Origin: Chitinophagaceae bacterium
GTDB taxonomy: Bacteria > Bacteroidota > Bacteroidia > Chitinophagales > Chitinophagaceae
Direction: 5' to 3'
Length of the DNA: 64,000 nt
Assembly (NCBI GenBank): GCA_024103425.1
Contig: JAGFIS010000029.1
Coordinates: 212,511 to 276,510 of the forward strand
Below, piece after piece: positions 6,903 to 16,651 of this stretch. How positions within the stretch are numbered: the first letter of the stretch is position 1; every line of letters begins with the position of its first letter. A program made the translations under genes and the position numbers. The notes beneath the pieces are model-generated. The model saw only the letters and a list, made by a program, of their open reading frames with translations. It did no database searches and had not been told where the DNA came from.

Positions 6903-7765
6903 TTTCGGATCTCCCTCATCAATCCTTCCTGTGCTACCGTAGCAATCAGATCTCCTGACTCAGTGAAGATTTTTCCTGTAAGCATAGCACGCGCATTGGA
7001 TGTGCTCATTACTTCAATATTATACAAGAACCAACCTGTAAAGCTTTCAGGAATCCTGTGGAACCACATAGCATGGTCGAGAGTAGCCATCATCGTATTG
7101 CCGGGATGTGCGTGTGAGGCATGCGGCTGAAGTGCTGTGGGTAATAAATTGTAATCGGAAGAATACGCCATAATCTCATGAAAATGCCTGATGCTCAGGT
7201 CGGCAGGAGTTTCATTGAACTGAAACCAGAGATTCTGATACGGTGGAAGATCTGCTTTCTCAAACGGATTCGGTATCACCGTCGGTTTATAGGTTACAGG
7301 CCTTTCCCTGTTCAGGTATCTCGCCAGTTTTTCGGGCAGAAAAGCCTTGGCCTGTTCATAAATCTGAGCGAGGCTCAGCACCTTCTCGTGTGGTGGAACT
7401 TCGGGCATCTTCTCCTGAAAAACATATCCGTCTTCCTTGATCTGAAAAGACGCCGCCAAAACGAAAATGGATTTATCATTCTGCTCTGCCGTAACATACC
7501 GTGTCGTAAAACTGCCGCCATCACGCACCAACTGCACTTTATATCTGATCGGTTTATTTAAATCTCCGGGTAAAATAAAATAAGAGTGTAATGAATGACA
7601 CAGCCGGTCTTCTGCTACTGTTCGGTATGCGGCATTCAATGCCTGCGCCAGTACCTGGCCGCCAAAAACATTCGGACTCCCCACCGTCTCGCTCCTGCCT
7701 TCAAAAATGGTTTCATCTATCTGCTCCAGGTCAATCAGTTGCAATAACTCCTTAACAATCTTCAT
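6896..7765 (-). CDS. tesB: Acyl-CoA thioesterase II
   Basis: A 289-residue double-hotdog thioesterase that hydrolyses acyl-CoA to free fatty acid and CoA. The N-terminal hotdog has GSPNVFGGQVLAQALNAA and the HSLHSYFILPGD block. The C-terminal hotdog contains ATLDHAMWFH, with the Asp of the TesB Asp-Gln-Thr active site, and the HEIMAYSSDYNLL segment. Length matches E. coli TesB. The gene is transcribed divergently from the methyltransferase at 7866. Its stop codon lies inside the right edge of the intergenic repeat. Confidence 0.93.
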   Translation of the reverse strand: MKIVKELLQLIDLEQIDETIFEGRSETVGSPNVFGGQVLAQALNAAYRTVAEDRLCHSLHSYFILPGDLNKPIRYKVQLVRDGGSFTTRYVTAEQNDKSIFVLAASFQIKEDGYVFQEKMPEVPPHEKVLSLAQIYEQAKAFLPEKLARYLNRERPVTYKPTVIPNPFEKADLPPYQNLWFQFNETPADLSIRHFHEIMAYSSDYNLLPTALQPHASHAHPGNTMMATLDHAMWFHRIPESFTGWFLYNIEVMSTSNARAMLTGKIFTESGDLIATVAQEGLMREIRKV

Positions 7766-7784
7766 AGCTCTTAAAATTCAGGCT

Positions 7785-7802
7785 GCAAGTTAAGCGACTT
7801 GC
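7785..7802. promoter_or_regulatory. Inverted repeat in the divergent tesB/methyltransferase region
   Basis: GCAAGT-TAAGCG-ACTTGC is a perfect 6-base inverted repeat between two divergent genes, placed where a regulator could affect both. No regulator gene is nearby, so an operator role is only a possibility. Confidence 0.3.
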
Positions 7803-7841
7803 TTTAATTCAATTCGCAAAATCGCTTGCACTGCTGTTTCA

Positions 7842-7849
7842 TAACTTTG
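7842..7849 (+). promoter_or_regulatory. -7 box upstream of the methyltransferase gene
   Basis: TAACTTTG matches TAnnTTTG exactly and lies 16 bases before the ATG at 7866. No convincing -33 element was found. Confidence 0.45.
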
Positions 7850-7865
7850 CAGCAAAACATGCGCC

Positions 7866-8489
7866 ATGCAAATGACACCGGAACAGATGTGGAACGAAAG
7901 ATTTAAACAACCCGAATATGCTTATGGTGAAGACCCCAATGAGTATCTGAAAGAACAACTCCAAAAACTAAAACCGGGAAAAATTCTGTTTCCTGCCGAC
8001 GGCGAAGGAAGAAACGGTGTATATGCCGCAACTCTTGGATGGGATGTGTATTCTTTTGACATCAGCGAAGAGGGAAAGAAAAAGGCGTTGCAACTGGCAA
8101 GTAAGCACAAGGTTTCAATTAACTATTCAACAGGTAATCTGCCTGAATTGGATTACCAACCCGGGGAGTTTGATGCGATTGTACTCATCTATTCTCACTT
8201 CTCTCCGGACATCAGGCCACACTTTCATAAAATCTTAAACACGCTGCTGAAACCCGGAGGCACCTTAATCATTGAGGTCTTCAGCAAGAAAAATCTTGAA
8301 TACGCCCAACGCAATCCGAAAGTAGGCGGACCGAAAGATTTGCCCACCCTTTTCTCATTGGAAGAAATAGAAAGAGATTTTACCGGTTACGATATTGAAG
8401 AGTTTATGGAAAAAGAAGTACACCTGAGCGAAGGTCTTTATCACAACGGAACGGGGTGCGTGATTCGTTTTACCGGAAGAAAAAAATAG
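7866..8489 (+). CDS. Class I SAM-dependent methyltransferase
   Basis: A 207-residue cytosolic methyltransferase of the TehB/thiopurine-like type. Its SAM-binding motif I is atypical (ILFPADGEGRNGVYAATLGW) but keeps the Gly-rich turn. It is followed by the acidic motif II (VYSFDISEEG) and motif IV (FDAIVLIYSHF). The N-terminus (MWNERFKQPEYAYGEDPNEY) is typical of this group, in which members act on tellurite, thiols or small metabolites. The substrate cannot be deduced. Codon 3 is another possible start. Confidence 0.85.
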   Translation: MQMTPEQMWNERFKQPEYAYGEDPNEYLKEQLQKLKPGKILFPADGEGRNGVYAATLGWDVYSFDISEEGKKKALQLASKHKVSINYSTGNLPELDYQPGEFDAIVLIYSHFSPDIRPHFHKILNTLLKPGGTLIIEVFSKKNLEYAQRNPKVGGPKDLPTLFSLEEIERDFTGYDIEEFMEKEVHLSEGLYHNGTGCVIRFTGRKK

Positions 8490-8502
8490 AGCAATTGAGA
8501 AT

Positions 8503-10983
8503 TTATTCCTCGTAATATACCCGTTTCACCCTTCCTGAAATACCGGTAAGAATTTCATAAGGAATTGTATCACACCAGCCGGCAAGCTGCTCTATCAAAA
8601 GGTTTTCACCAAATACTTCCACCTCATCTCCTTCTTCAATATCCTTTACCCCGCTGACATCCAGCATCGTCATATCCATACAGATATTACCAACGGTCGG
8701 AACCAATTTGCCGTTGATAAACATCTTTCCATTGCCATTGCCCAACTGTCTTCTGTAACCATCGGCATAGCCAATTCCTACCGTGGCTATCGTCATGGCC
8801 TTATTCACCTTCCTCATTCCGTAACCGACTACTTCACCTTTCTTGATGTGCTTTATTTGTGAAACAGTGGTTGTCAGCCTGCATACCGGTTTCAATAACT
8901 TCTTCACAGCAGGATTGCTGTCAACTCCATACATACCGATACCGATGCGCACCATATCCAGATTCAATTGCCTGAAGCGGCTTGTAGCAGATGTGTTGGA
9001 GATATGTGTCAGGAAAGGATATCTAATCACTGCCTTAATTTTCCTGACTACTTTCCTGAATGTTTCAAACTGCTGCATTGTGAATGCATCATGATCCGGA
9101 TTATCTGCCGAGGAGAGATGACTGAAAACAGATTGTATTCTGATGTGTGAATTTCTTGTAATCAATGCAATTAATTCCTCTGTTTGCCCAATGTCAAAAC
9201 CCAGCCGGTGCATACCTGTGTCTATTTTTAAATGCACAGGATAGCTTCTGATCTTGCGCGATGCCAGATAATTTGAAAAAGAGTGGAGTAACGACCGAGA
9301 AAAAATCTCTGGCTCCAGCCGGTACTTCACCAAAATATCAAAAGCATGCTCCCCGGTGTTCATCACCATGATGGGCAACCGAATACCGGCCTCCCGCAAT
9401 GCCACCCCCTCATCTGCATAAGCTACCGCCAAATAATCTGCCCTGATAAACTGCAATAACGAACTGATTTCACTGCTCCCTGCTCCGTATGCAAAAGCCT
9501 TCACCATCGCCATTACTTTTGTTCCCCGCTTAATCAGGCTTTTATACACTCTGATATTTTCTGCAAGACTAGAAAGGTTGATAGAAAAAACTGTTTCGTG
9601 CGTCTGACGCTCGAGCCTCTTCACAATTCTTTCAAAACGGAATTGACGGGCGCCCTTTACGAGTATCACTTCATTACCGAACTTTAACCAATCCATTGAA
9701 GAAAGAAATGCTTCAGTATTTTTGAAAAAGTGTTGCTCTTTGATTGATTTAAAAAATGCTTTTGACTTGCTGATTTCCTCTCCGATTCCGATAATTTGCC
9801 GTACACCTTTTCCTTTAATCAACGAAGCTATCACTCCGTACAACTGTTCACTGCTCAGCCCCGACTGTAACACGTCCGAAAGAATTATAGTGTACTTAGC
9901 AGCCTGTTGTCTCATCAGAATTTCCAGCGCAACCGCAAGAGACTGCAGGTCATTGCTGTAACTGTCGTTAATGATACTGCTCCCGTTGATGCCCTGCTGT
10001 AACTCCAGGCGCATGGAAAGTGGTGTTAGCCGCCGGAAGCCGGTTGCTATCTGCTTATCCATTACGCCCAATACATCTATAGCGACGTAACAATTGAGTG
10101 CATTTTGAATAAATGTACCATCGTCTGATACAAGATGAATCGTGTCTTTTCTCTTCTTCGACTGGATGACAACTGAGACACCATCCGGAGTTTTCTTCAC
10201 CGTTCTGATCAGATAATCTGCATCCTTCTGATTCCAGGTGCAAACCTTCGCACTCCATTTCTTCTGCTGTCGGAGTACCGAAAGAATCCCTATTTGATGC
10301 CCCGGCAAAATGACTGTTTCTGCTCTTTTAAAGAGAAGCAACTTCTCTTCTATCTTTTCCCTGAAGTCTTTAAATCCCTCATCGTGTGCGGAGCCGATAT
10401 TGGTGAAGATTCCTATCTGCGGACGGATCATACGTTCCAGCTTCTGCATCTCCCCCGGCCGGCTGATGCCCGCCTCAAAAATTCCGTAACGGTGATGACT
10501 CCTTATCTGCAGAATACTCAATGGAACACCAATCTGCGAATTATAACTTCTCGGGCTCTTCACAACAGCGTAAAACGGCGACAGCAGCGAATACAACCAG
10601 TCTTTCACGATAGTCTTTCCGTTGCTTCCGGTTATCCCTATGACCGTTATCTTTTTAAAACTCCTTCTGTGATGAGCTGCCAGTTTCTGCAATGCCTCCA
10701 GAGCGTTTTTTACAATGATGACATTGGCCCCTTTCAGGCTCCTGCAATATCCGGGTGTTTGCGTAACAAAATTTCTTACACCTTTCTTGTATAAATCCAT
10801 GATGAAATCACTGCCATCTCTCTGTCCGGTCTTGATAGCCCAGAAGAGTGTGGCGGCAGGATTGTTGATCTTCCTGCTATCGACCGACAAGTATTCAATT
10901 TCGGCTTTATAGCCTGAAGCCTGTAATTCGCCTCCGGTAATTGCCACAATTTGTCTGATGTCATAATCAATCGCTACTGTCAT
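8503..10983 (-). CDS. murF-alr: Bifunctional MurF/alanine racemase fusion
   Basis: The N-terminal half is UDP-MurNAc-tripeptide:D-Ala-D-Ala ligase (ATP loop GITGSNGKT, residues 116-124; VKGARQFRFE near 442-451). The C-terminal half is PLP-dependent alanine racemase, with the PLP lysine in MVKAFAYG (Lys495) and the active-site Tyr region GIGYADGYRR. The fusion joins D-Ala supply to its use in peptidoglycan precursors and is common in Bacteroidota. I start at 10983 rather than 57 bases upstream because AAAAGGTGG, a good ribosome-binding site, lies just before this ATG and MurF homology begins there. The racemase motif has Phe where KANAYG is usual. Confidence 0.95.
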   Translation of the reverse strand: MTVAIDYDIRQIVAITGGELQASGYKAEIEYLSVDSRKINNPAATLFWAIKTGQRDGSDFIMDLYKKGVRNFVTQTPGYCRSLKGANVIIVKNALEALQKLAAHHRRSFKKITVIGITGSNGKTIVKDWLYSLLSPFYAVVKSPRSYNSQIGVPLSILQIRSHHRYGIFEAGISRPGEMQKLERMIRPQIGIFTNIGSAHDEGFKDFREKIEEKLLLFKRAETVILPGHQIGILSVLRQQKKWSAKVCTWNQKDADYLIRTVKKTPDGVSVVIQSKKRKDTIHLVSDDGTFIQNALNCYVAIDVLGVMDKQIATGFRRLTPLSMRLELQQGINGSSIINDSYSNDLQSLAVALEILMRQQAAKYTIILSDVLQSGLSSEQLYGVIASLIKGKGVRQIIGIGEEISKSKAFFKSIKEQHFFKNTEAFLSSMDWLKFGNEVILVKGARQFRFERIVKRLERQTHETVFSINLSSLAENIRVYKSLIKRGTKVMAMVKAFAYGAGSSEISSLLQFIRADYLAVAYADEGVALREAGIRLPIMVMNTGEHAFDILVKYRLEPEIFSRSLLHSFSNYLASRKIRSYPVHLKIDTGMHRLGFDIGQTEELIALITRNSHIRIQSVFSHLSSADNPDHDAFTMQQFETFRKVVRKIKAVIRYPFLTHISNTSATSRFRQLNLDMVRIGIGMYGVDSNPAVKKLLKPVCRLTTTVSQIKHIKKGEVVGYGMRKVNKAMTIATVGIGYADGYRRQLGNGNGKMFINGKLVPTVGNICMDMTMLDVSGVKDIEEGDEVEVFGENLLIEQLAGWCDTIPYEILTGISGRVKRVYYEE

Positions 10984-11196
10984 GAACCACCTTTTTATTT
11001 TCCATTGCAGAGAGAAAGAAATGCAGAGCATTTCAGACACAAAATAACAACTCGCAATGATAAATATGAATGCCGGGAGACCGGAGACATAACTTCCAAA
11101 AGTTTTTCTTATTCTCCCTTTTTAAAATCAACTCCCCAAAAAATATAACAAGCACAAGAATAACTTCTTTATGCAAGTTTTATAATCGCATGTAAA

Positions 11197-12900
11197 CTAA
11201 CCTTTCTTGGATCGGTACTTCCTGTTTCTGATTATTTGGTACAAAGCTCCTGCCAATAACACAAGAAGGGCAGGAGTTAAAAAACTGAGAATCTGCCAGA
11301 CTGCCTTTCCTTCGTTCACCTTTTTGGTATCGAGAAGCCGCAGCTTGAGGTCTTTGGATTTTGCAGTCATCAACCCGGCCTCATTCACGAGATAAGCCAG
11401 GCAGTTCTCAACAAAACTACGGTTGGCAAACTGATACTCATACTGGCTGCCTATAGTGAACGGGTTGACACCCATCGGAACAGGCTGCGACCGATAAACA
11501 CTGTTCAAAACGATATCTCCATCGGAGACGATAATCATTTTGTTTTCGGTGGTGTTCTCGGGAATAAAAGGCAATCCCTGTACATTCAAACGTTCTATCT
11601 GCTCAAGACTCAGACGGTTGCGAAAGAGTGAGGTAAACCTGCCCTCCAGCAAAACGGCAGCGGGAATGTTACCCCTGTTAAAAGCTGCATCTACAGGTGC
11701 GTTTCTGTTTTCAGAACCGCTGATTAAAGCAGGAGTTTCAATTGTTCTGGAATTGGACGATGTACCGAGCAGAAAAGTTTTTCTAACGCCATCGGCTTTC
11801 ACAGTATCAATAGAGTTTGCAAATCTTCCGGCAACCAATCCGACATTTTTTGTTACGACACTATTCTGATTGGGCTGGAACAACGGGAAATAATTCCAGT
11901 GCAGAAACTCATACTGACCGCTGTTGTTGACATCAAACGGCAGAAAGTCGCTCTGTAAATCCATAATCAAATCAGGATTGATGCGTACTCCGTATTTGAA
12001 AAACAAGTCCTGTAAGTTCAGATTGCGATCGTAAGCCACCACCTCATTCTTAATTTGCAGACTGTCCATCTCTGCTTCTAATCTGTCGACAAACGCCAGC
12101 AGTTTACCACCGCGCATGACATACTGATCGATCTTTAATTTCTGCTCGTCGGTGAACTGTTTGGAGGGCTTCACCAAGAGCAGCACTTTAAAGGTATCGG
12201 GAATCACTTCTTCCTTTTCCAAATCGAGAGTAAAAACAGAATAGTTAGGATGTAAAACATTCTCTACGAGATCATAAGTCTCAGCATCTACCGGCTCGCC
12301 GTTACCGGTCGCATACGCCACCATCGGTTTCACATCCTCTTTCAATTTATGAATTGCCTCGGCAAATTTGTATTCAAACATCGACTCTGCCTGATTCAAA
12401 TCAGCCGGAGTAATAATTGTCCGTGTACCCGAATAGAGGTTTACAGGAATTATCTTTCCTTCAGAAACTACTGCTGCTGCAGGATAGACATATTTAGATT
12501 CTTCCCCTGCCTTCAACTGCACTGTAAGATTGATAGGTAGGATATTCATTGCCTCCAGTGTATCAGCCCAGATAGATGTACTGCCCGGAACTAATTCATC
12601 AGGAGAAACAGACTTATAGTGCACCTTACCGCCTGAGTAATCCTTAAACTCCTGAAGAAGTTCGGTTGCATTTTGTCCCAGCATCCTGAATCCCGAAGGC
12701 AGGTCGCCTTTTAAAAATAAATACACGGTAACAGGTTGATCCGTACCTTTCAAAACTTTCTTCACGGGCTCTGAAATAGTGAACCGCTTCTCTTCTGTCA
12801 GATCCATCCGCTTGTGAACATAAACCGATAGCAGGTTCAAAGCTACAAGTCCCAGCACGAGGGCCGCCAAACGTCTGATATTTTTCATTTTCTTACTCAT
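11197..12900 (-). CDS. gldG: Gliding motility-associated ABC transporter protein GldG
   Basis: A 567-residue membrane-anchored extracytoplasmic protein that partners GldF and the ATPase GldA, which is not in this window. It has an N-terminal transmembrane helix (about residues 11-28), a long ABC-type 'uncharacterised transport' domain with the segment RFTISEPVKKVLKGTDQPVT, and a second helix near the C-terminus (about residues 540-560) before a basic tail. The gene follows gldF by 6 bases in the same direction, so the two form an operon. In gliding species the complex is needed for motility. Its presence here does not prove gliding. Confidence 0.9.
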   Translation of the reverse strand: MSKKMKNIRRLAALVLGLVALNLLSVYVHKRMDLTEEKRFTISEPVKKVLKGTDQPVTVYLFLKGDLPSGFRMLGQNATELLQEFKDYSGGKVHYKSVSPDELVPGSTSIWADTLEAMNILPINLTVQLKAGEESKYVYPAAAVVSEGKIIPVNLYSGTRTIITPADLNQAESMFEYKFAEAIHKLKEDVKPMVAYATGNGEPVDAETYDLVENVLHPNYSVFTLDLEKEEVIPDTFKVLLLVKPSKQFTDEQKLKIDQYVMRGGKLLAFVDRLEAEMDSLQIKNEVVAYDRNLNLQDLFFKYGVRINPDLIMDLQSDFLPFDVNNSGQYEFLHWNYFPLFQPNQNSVVTKNVGLVAGRFANSIDTVKADGVRKTFLLGTSSNSRTIETPALISGSENRNAPVDAAFNRGNIPAAVLLEGRFTSLFRNRLSLEQIERLNVQGLPFIPENTTENKMIIVSDGDIVLNSVYRSQPVPMGVNPFTIGSQYEYQFANRSFVENCLAYLVNEAGLMTAKSKDLKLRLLDTKKVNEGKAVWQILSFLTPALLVLLAGALYQIIRNRKYRSKKG

Positions 12901-12906
12901 GCCGAC

Positions 12907-13629
12907 TTATCCTTTTTGAATATTCTGACGTGAAGCAAAAAGAAAAAGTATAATTAAGGAGAGGAAATACACGATATCTCTTGTGTCAATCACTCCTCTA
13001 CTGATATTCTGGTAGTGCAAATCGATACCCAGCATTTCAATATAGTAATCAGCTCCGCCGGTAAATGCGGGAATCTTGCTCAAAGCATTAAACCCGTAAT
13101 ACAATAAAAGACACATAAATGCGCCCAACAGAAATGCCACCACAGAATTTGGGGAAAGTGTGGAGCACCATATCGAAATCGCAGCGAACACTGCTCCCAA
13201 AAAAATCAGTCCAATATAGGATCCCACAATCGCACCTGTATCTATTCCGTTCGCCCCCGCAAATCCGCTGATAATAAACGGGTAAACCAAAGTAGGCAGC
13301 AATGCCAGCACAACTATGAAAACCACAGCCAGATATTTTCCCAACACTATTTGCCGGCCACTCAGTGGAAAAGTCTTAAGAAGTTCGAATGTGCCTCCCT
13401 TAAACTCTTCCGCAAAACTGCGCATGGCAATAGAGGGAATCAGAAAAATAAAAACCCACGGTGCCAGGCTGAAGAAAGGCTCTAATGTAGCATAACCCAG
13501 GTCGAAAATATTGGTGTCTTTGAGGACAAAAAGGTATAGGGAATTAATAAGTAAGAAAAGCAGCAGCGCAATGTATCCCCCAAACGAACTGAAGAATTGC
13601 TGTAACTCTTTTCTTGCTATAGCGAACAT
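12907..13629 (-). CDS. gldF: Gliding motility-associated ABC permease GldF
   Basis: A 240-residue integral membrane protein with about six helices and the ABC-2 permease signature region (SFAEEFKGGTFELLKTFPLS, then GKYLAVV). It is the membrane-spanning partner of GldG, encoded 6 bases downstream. The family is found across gliding and non-gliding Bacteroidota. The start ATG at 13629 gives a native N-terminus (MFAIARKELQQFFSS). Confidence 0.88.
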   Translation of the reverse strand: MFAIARKELQQFFSSFGGYIALLLFLLINSLYLFVLKDTNIFDLGYATLEPFFSLAPWVFIFLIPSIAMRSFAEEFKGGTFELLKTFPLSGRQIVLGKYLAVVFIVVLALLPTLVYPFIISGFAGANGIDTGAIVGSYIGLIFLGAVFAAISIWCSTLSPNSVVAFLLGAFMCLLLYYGFNALSKIPAFTGGADYYIEMLGIDLHYQNISRGVIDTRDIVYFLSLIILFLFASRQNIQKG

Positions 13630-13800
13630 GAATTTATTTTTGGGTCAGTGAAAAATAGACAAAAGTTTCTGATAAATAAAAACGTATCGGGCGCAATATT
13701 AATCATTAAAAATTCTGTAAAACCCTAAAATATTGATGAATAAAAATATTTTTCCCTAAATTCACCGTCCCATTAAATTTTACATATCCAATCCTTACAC

Positions 13801-14448
13801 ATGAAAAGCCTTATTTTCCTGATAATAGTGACGGCTCTCAGCGTCTCCGTACTAGCGCAAAGCCCGCCGAAGGCTGACATTCTTAATGCTTCCCTTAATA
13901 ATTTTGAACTCACTCAGGATCCTGATTTTACCCGAATTTCAGCACGGGCAATTAATGGGCTGGTAAGAATCAGCTGGGAAGCAGATGGTGTTCAGGAAAA
14001 AGAGACCTTTTACATTGAACGCTCTTCAGACGGGCAACACTTCGCAACCCTGGGCGACATTCCTGCATCCCGTACAGGAAGTAATAATTTTGAAGACAGG
14101 AACCCAAATAGCGGAATCAATTACTACCGGATAGCCATCGGCAACCCTTCGGAGAAAAAGCTGTATTCGGAGACCATATCCGTCAGAGTACTGTCTCGAG
14201 AAACCCTCAATGCATTCCTCAACAATGGCAACCTGGTTGTACAGGTAAAAGACCTCAAGACCGGTTCTTATAAAGTAATTCTCGTTAATGCATCCGGCCA
14301 ACCCGTGATGAACGATGAGCTGAAACATAATTCAGGTCAGGATTTATACAGGCTCAACCTAACGGGAGCCCTGCCTTCAGGTATTTATTCTATTATTTTA
14401 AGGGGAAATAACGGTGTTTCTGTCACCCGTCAGGTACTGTTGAAATAA
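13801..14448 (+). CDS. Small secreted protein with T9SS type A sorting domain
   Basis: A 215-residue exported protein. It has a signal peptide (MKSLIFLIIVTALSVSVLAQ), a fibronectin-III-like beta domain at about residues 45-130 (ISWEADGVQEKETFYIERSS, a pattern frequent next to T9SS tails), and a C-terminal beta domain at about 140-215 containing GSYKVILVNASGQPV and SGIYSIILRG. The latter resembles a type A sorting signal, for surface attachment or release through the type IX system. No enzymatic domain is present. It is transcribed away from gldF and is followed by a strong terminator. Confidence 0.75.
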   Translation: MKSLIFLIIVTALSVSVLAQSPPKADILNASLNNFELTQDPDFTRISARAINGLVRISWEADGVQEKETFYIERSSDGQHFATLGDIPASRTGSNNFEDRNPNSGINYYRIAIGNPSEKKLYSETISVRVLSRETLNAFLNNGNLVVQVKDLKTGSYKVILVNASGQPVMNDELKHNSGQDLYRLNLTGALPSGIYSIILRGNNGVSVTRQVLLK

Positions 14449-14594
14449 TTTTTTCGGATTTAATGCAGCGTTTCTGATTTTACTTGTGTCTATAAATATA
14501 AGTAAGATACCGGCTATTATTTGCCGGATCGCAAATGATATTTAGAAAAGCAATTCTACGTTCGAATGTTTACGCAAAACAAACTGACGAACAG

Positions 14595-14620
14595 GCTCCT
14601 TGAGAAAGGAGCTTTTTTTA
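14595..14620 (+). terminator. Intrinsic terminator
   Basis: GCTCCTT-GAGA-AAGGAGC forms a perfect 7-base stem with a tetraloop, followed at once by seven T residues. It lies 147 bases after the T9SS-tailed gene and before the ECF sigma gene. The rest of 14449-14761 holds nothing else I can identify. Confidence 0.85.
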
Positions 14621-14761
14621 TTTATCAACTTTTGAGGCAGAAGAATTTCGAAATCGTCACAGGTAGTCGGCATACCAGTGACAAAGTCTATTATCTTTCG
14701 GAAATTTAATATAAAAACGGTTATTAATTACTTTGCATAATCAGGACAATTACCAAAAGCT

Positions 14762-15367
14762 TTGATCCCAACTGAAAAATACCGTGAACCTGAACTGCTG
14801 AAAAACATTTCTGACGGAGATGAAGAAGCCTTTGCTGTATTCTTCCGCAACCACTATCCACACCTGAAAAGGGCTGTTTCTCGCTTCTTCACCAACTCTA
14901 TGGAGGTAGAAGATGTCTTGCAGGAAACTTTTATTAAAGTCTGGCTGAATCGCGACAGGCTGCCTGAAATAGAAAACATCACCTCCTGGCTGCATACTAT
15001 AGCCTCCAGAACATGTCTTAACCAAATAGAAAAAAATCTCACCCGCGAAAAGTATAGAAGTGCTCAAAAAGATTCAGGTTTATCAAGTTCCGAAGTTCCT
15101 TTTGAAAGGGTAACGGCCAGAGAAATCAGCCGTTTAGTGGCAGAGGCTGTGCAAAAGATGCCCGCAGCAAGGAAAAAGATATACAGCATGAGCCGTGAAG
15201 ATGGAATGAAGCCGGCTCAAATTGCCGAAATGCTGTCATTATCCGTGAACACCGTTAGAAATGTTCTGGTAGCTGCACTAAAGGAGATCAGGGAATATCT
15301 TTCCGCAAACGGTCACATCGTTTCCTTTCTCTGTATCCCGGCTTTTTTATATTTTATTTCTTTTTGA
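14762..15367 (+). CDS. ECF RNA polymerase sigma factor (FecI-like)
   Basis: A 201-residue sigma-70 family factor that should activate the SusCD locus downstream. Region 2 lies at about residues 15-85 (VEDVLQETFIKVWLN) and region 4 at about 125-180 (KPAQIAEMLSLSVNTVRNVL, the helix-turn-helix). The C-terminus ends in a hydrophobic stretch (SFLCIPAFLYFISF). No ATG is available between the upstream in-frame stop and region 2, so I assign the TTG at 14762. An anti-sigma FecR follows after 55 bases. The order sigma-FecR-SusC-SusD is the classic trans-envelope signalling arrangement. Confidence 0.9.
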   Translation: MIPTEKYREPELLKNISDGDEEAFAVFFRNHYPHLKRAVSRFFTNSMEVEDVLQETFIKVWLNRDRLPEIENITSWLHTIASRTCLNQIEKNLTREKYRSAQKDSGLSSSEVPFERVTAREISRLVAEAVQKMPAARKKIYSMSREDGMKPAQIAEMLSLSVNTVRNVLVAALKEIREYLSANGHIVSFLCIPAFLYFISF

Positions 15368-15422
15368 ATAGTATGTTATCCTTTGGTACCGGTCTTATTA
15401 CTATAAGGCCAAAACTTTTCCA

Positions 15423-16619
15423 ATGGATAAACAAACCATCCGCCTACTGATTGACCACTACTTCAGCGGGAATTTAGAAGAATCTGAAAGCGACAGATTA
15501 CTTCAACTGATTAAGAATGATGACCCGCTCACCAGGGAAGTACTTAGTGAATTACTTTCCGAAAAAAAATATAATGACGAGCCTGTTGATATCGATCAAA
15601 TGGAAAAAACTTTGCGTGAAGTTCTATCGAGCGACAAGCCGGGCAAGCCTTCTAAAGGTAGCGGTAAACGTATCTTCATACAGAGATGGTGGTGGGCTGC
15701 CGCTTCAGTGGCTCTGATAGGTTTAATAATAGTTGTTTACCTGGCTGAAAAAAAGACTGACAATTTTCTTGCAAAAACCGGCCAACAGGCTTCAGGCAAT
15801 AGTATTGAAGCGCCTCAGACTAACATAGCCACCATTACACTGCACGACGGAACTGTTCTATATCTGGACAATTTAGAAGAAGGACAGATAGCCGAGTCGG
15901 GCAACACGAAGCTCGTGAAGTTCGGCGACGGCAACATCGCTTATCAGGAGCAAACAGGTAATTCTGCCGGAGAGATTCAGTACAATACGCTGAATAATCC
16001 TCGTGGCAGTAAGATTATCAACCTCAAACTTTCTGATGGTTCGCGTGTATGGCTCAATTCAGAGTCATCTATCAGATACCCCGTTGCATTTGTTGGGCAA
16101 GACCGCAAAGTAGAACTGACAGGAGAAGGGTATTTTGAAGTGGCACACGACGCGTCTAAACCTTTCAAGGTAGAGGCAGGCGGGATGGAGGTGCAGGTAA
16201 CCGGTACTGAGTTCAACATCAATGCATACGATGATCAGGGTACTATAATGGCTACACTTATTACCGGTAGTGTGGACGTAAATAATAATCACGGCAAAAT
16301 TTTAAAGCTGAGTCCCGGGAAACAAGCTGTGATGCAAACCTTGGATCATCGATTAGAACTGAAAAATGATATAGACATCAACCAGGTGACTGCCTGGAAG
16401 AATGGTTTCTTTTCATTCCGGAATTCGAGTTTGAAGGAGGTGATGCAACAAATCTCCAGATGGTATGATGTGAATGTAATGTATGAGGGTACAATCCAGC
16501 CGCGTCAATTCAGAGGTATTGTTTCAAAAGATTCCAAACTGGGCGAAGTGTTGAAGATTCTCGAGGAAAGTAATGTGCGTTTTGAGGTAGATGGCAGGAC
16601 ACTGAAAGTGCGTCCTTAA
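15423..16619 (+). CDS. FecR family anti-sigma factor
   Basis: A 398-residue inner-membrane regulator. The cytoplasmic N-terminal part (1-88) should bind the ECF sigma factor. A transmembrane helix lies at about 89-107. The periplasmic FecR domain is at about 175-300 (ends near KILKLSPGKQA, with EVQVTGTEFNINAY inside), and a C-terminal DUF4974 at about 325-398 (FRNSSLKEVMQQISRWYDV). The periplasmic part is expected to sense the STN domain of the SusC protein encoded next. The start follows the sigma gene closely, and both are on the same strand. Confidence 0.93.
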   Translation: MDKQTIRLLIDHYFSGNLEESESDRLLQLIKNDDPLTREVLSELLSEKKYNDEPVDIDQMEKTLREVLSSDKPGKPSKGSGKRIFIQRWWWAAASVALIGLIIVVYLAEKKTDNFLAKTGQQASGNSIEAPQTNIATITLHDGTVLYLDNLEEGQIAESGNTKLVKFGDGNIAYQEQTGNSAGEIQYNTLNNPRGSKIINLKLSDGSRVWLNSESSIRYPVAFVGQDRKVELTGEGYFEVAHDASKPFKVEAGGMEVQVTGTEFNINAYDDQGTIMATLITGSVDVNNNHGKILKLSPGKQAVMQTLDHRLELKNDIDINQVTAWKNGFFSFRNSSLKEVMQQISRWYDVNVMYEGTIQPRQFRGIVSKDSKLGEVLKILEESNVRFEVDGRTLKVRP

Positions 16620-16651
16620 GAGATACAGAAAACATAAATAACTAAACAAAA

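Noticed and set aside
13727..13752. AAAATATT/AATATTTT inverted repeat between gldF and the T9SS-tailed gene
   Set aside because: Arms are pure A/T in an AT-rich gap and such pairs are expected by chance.
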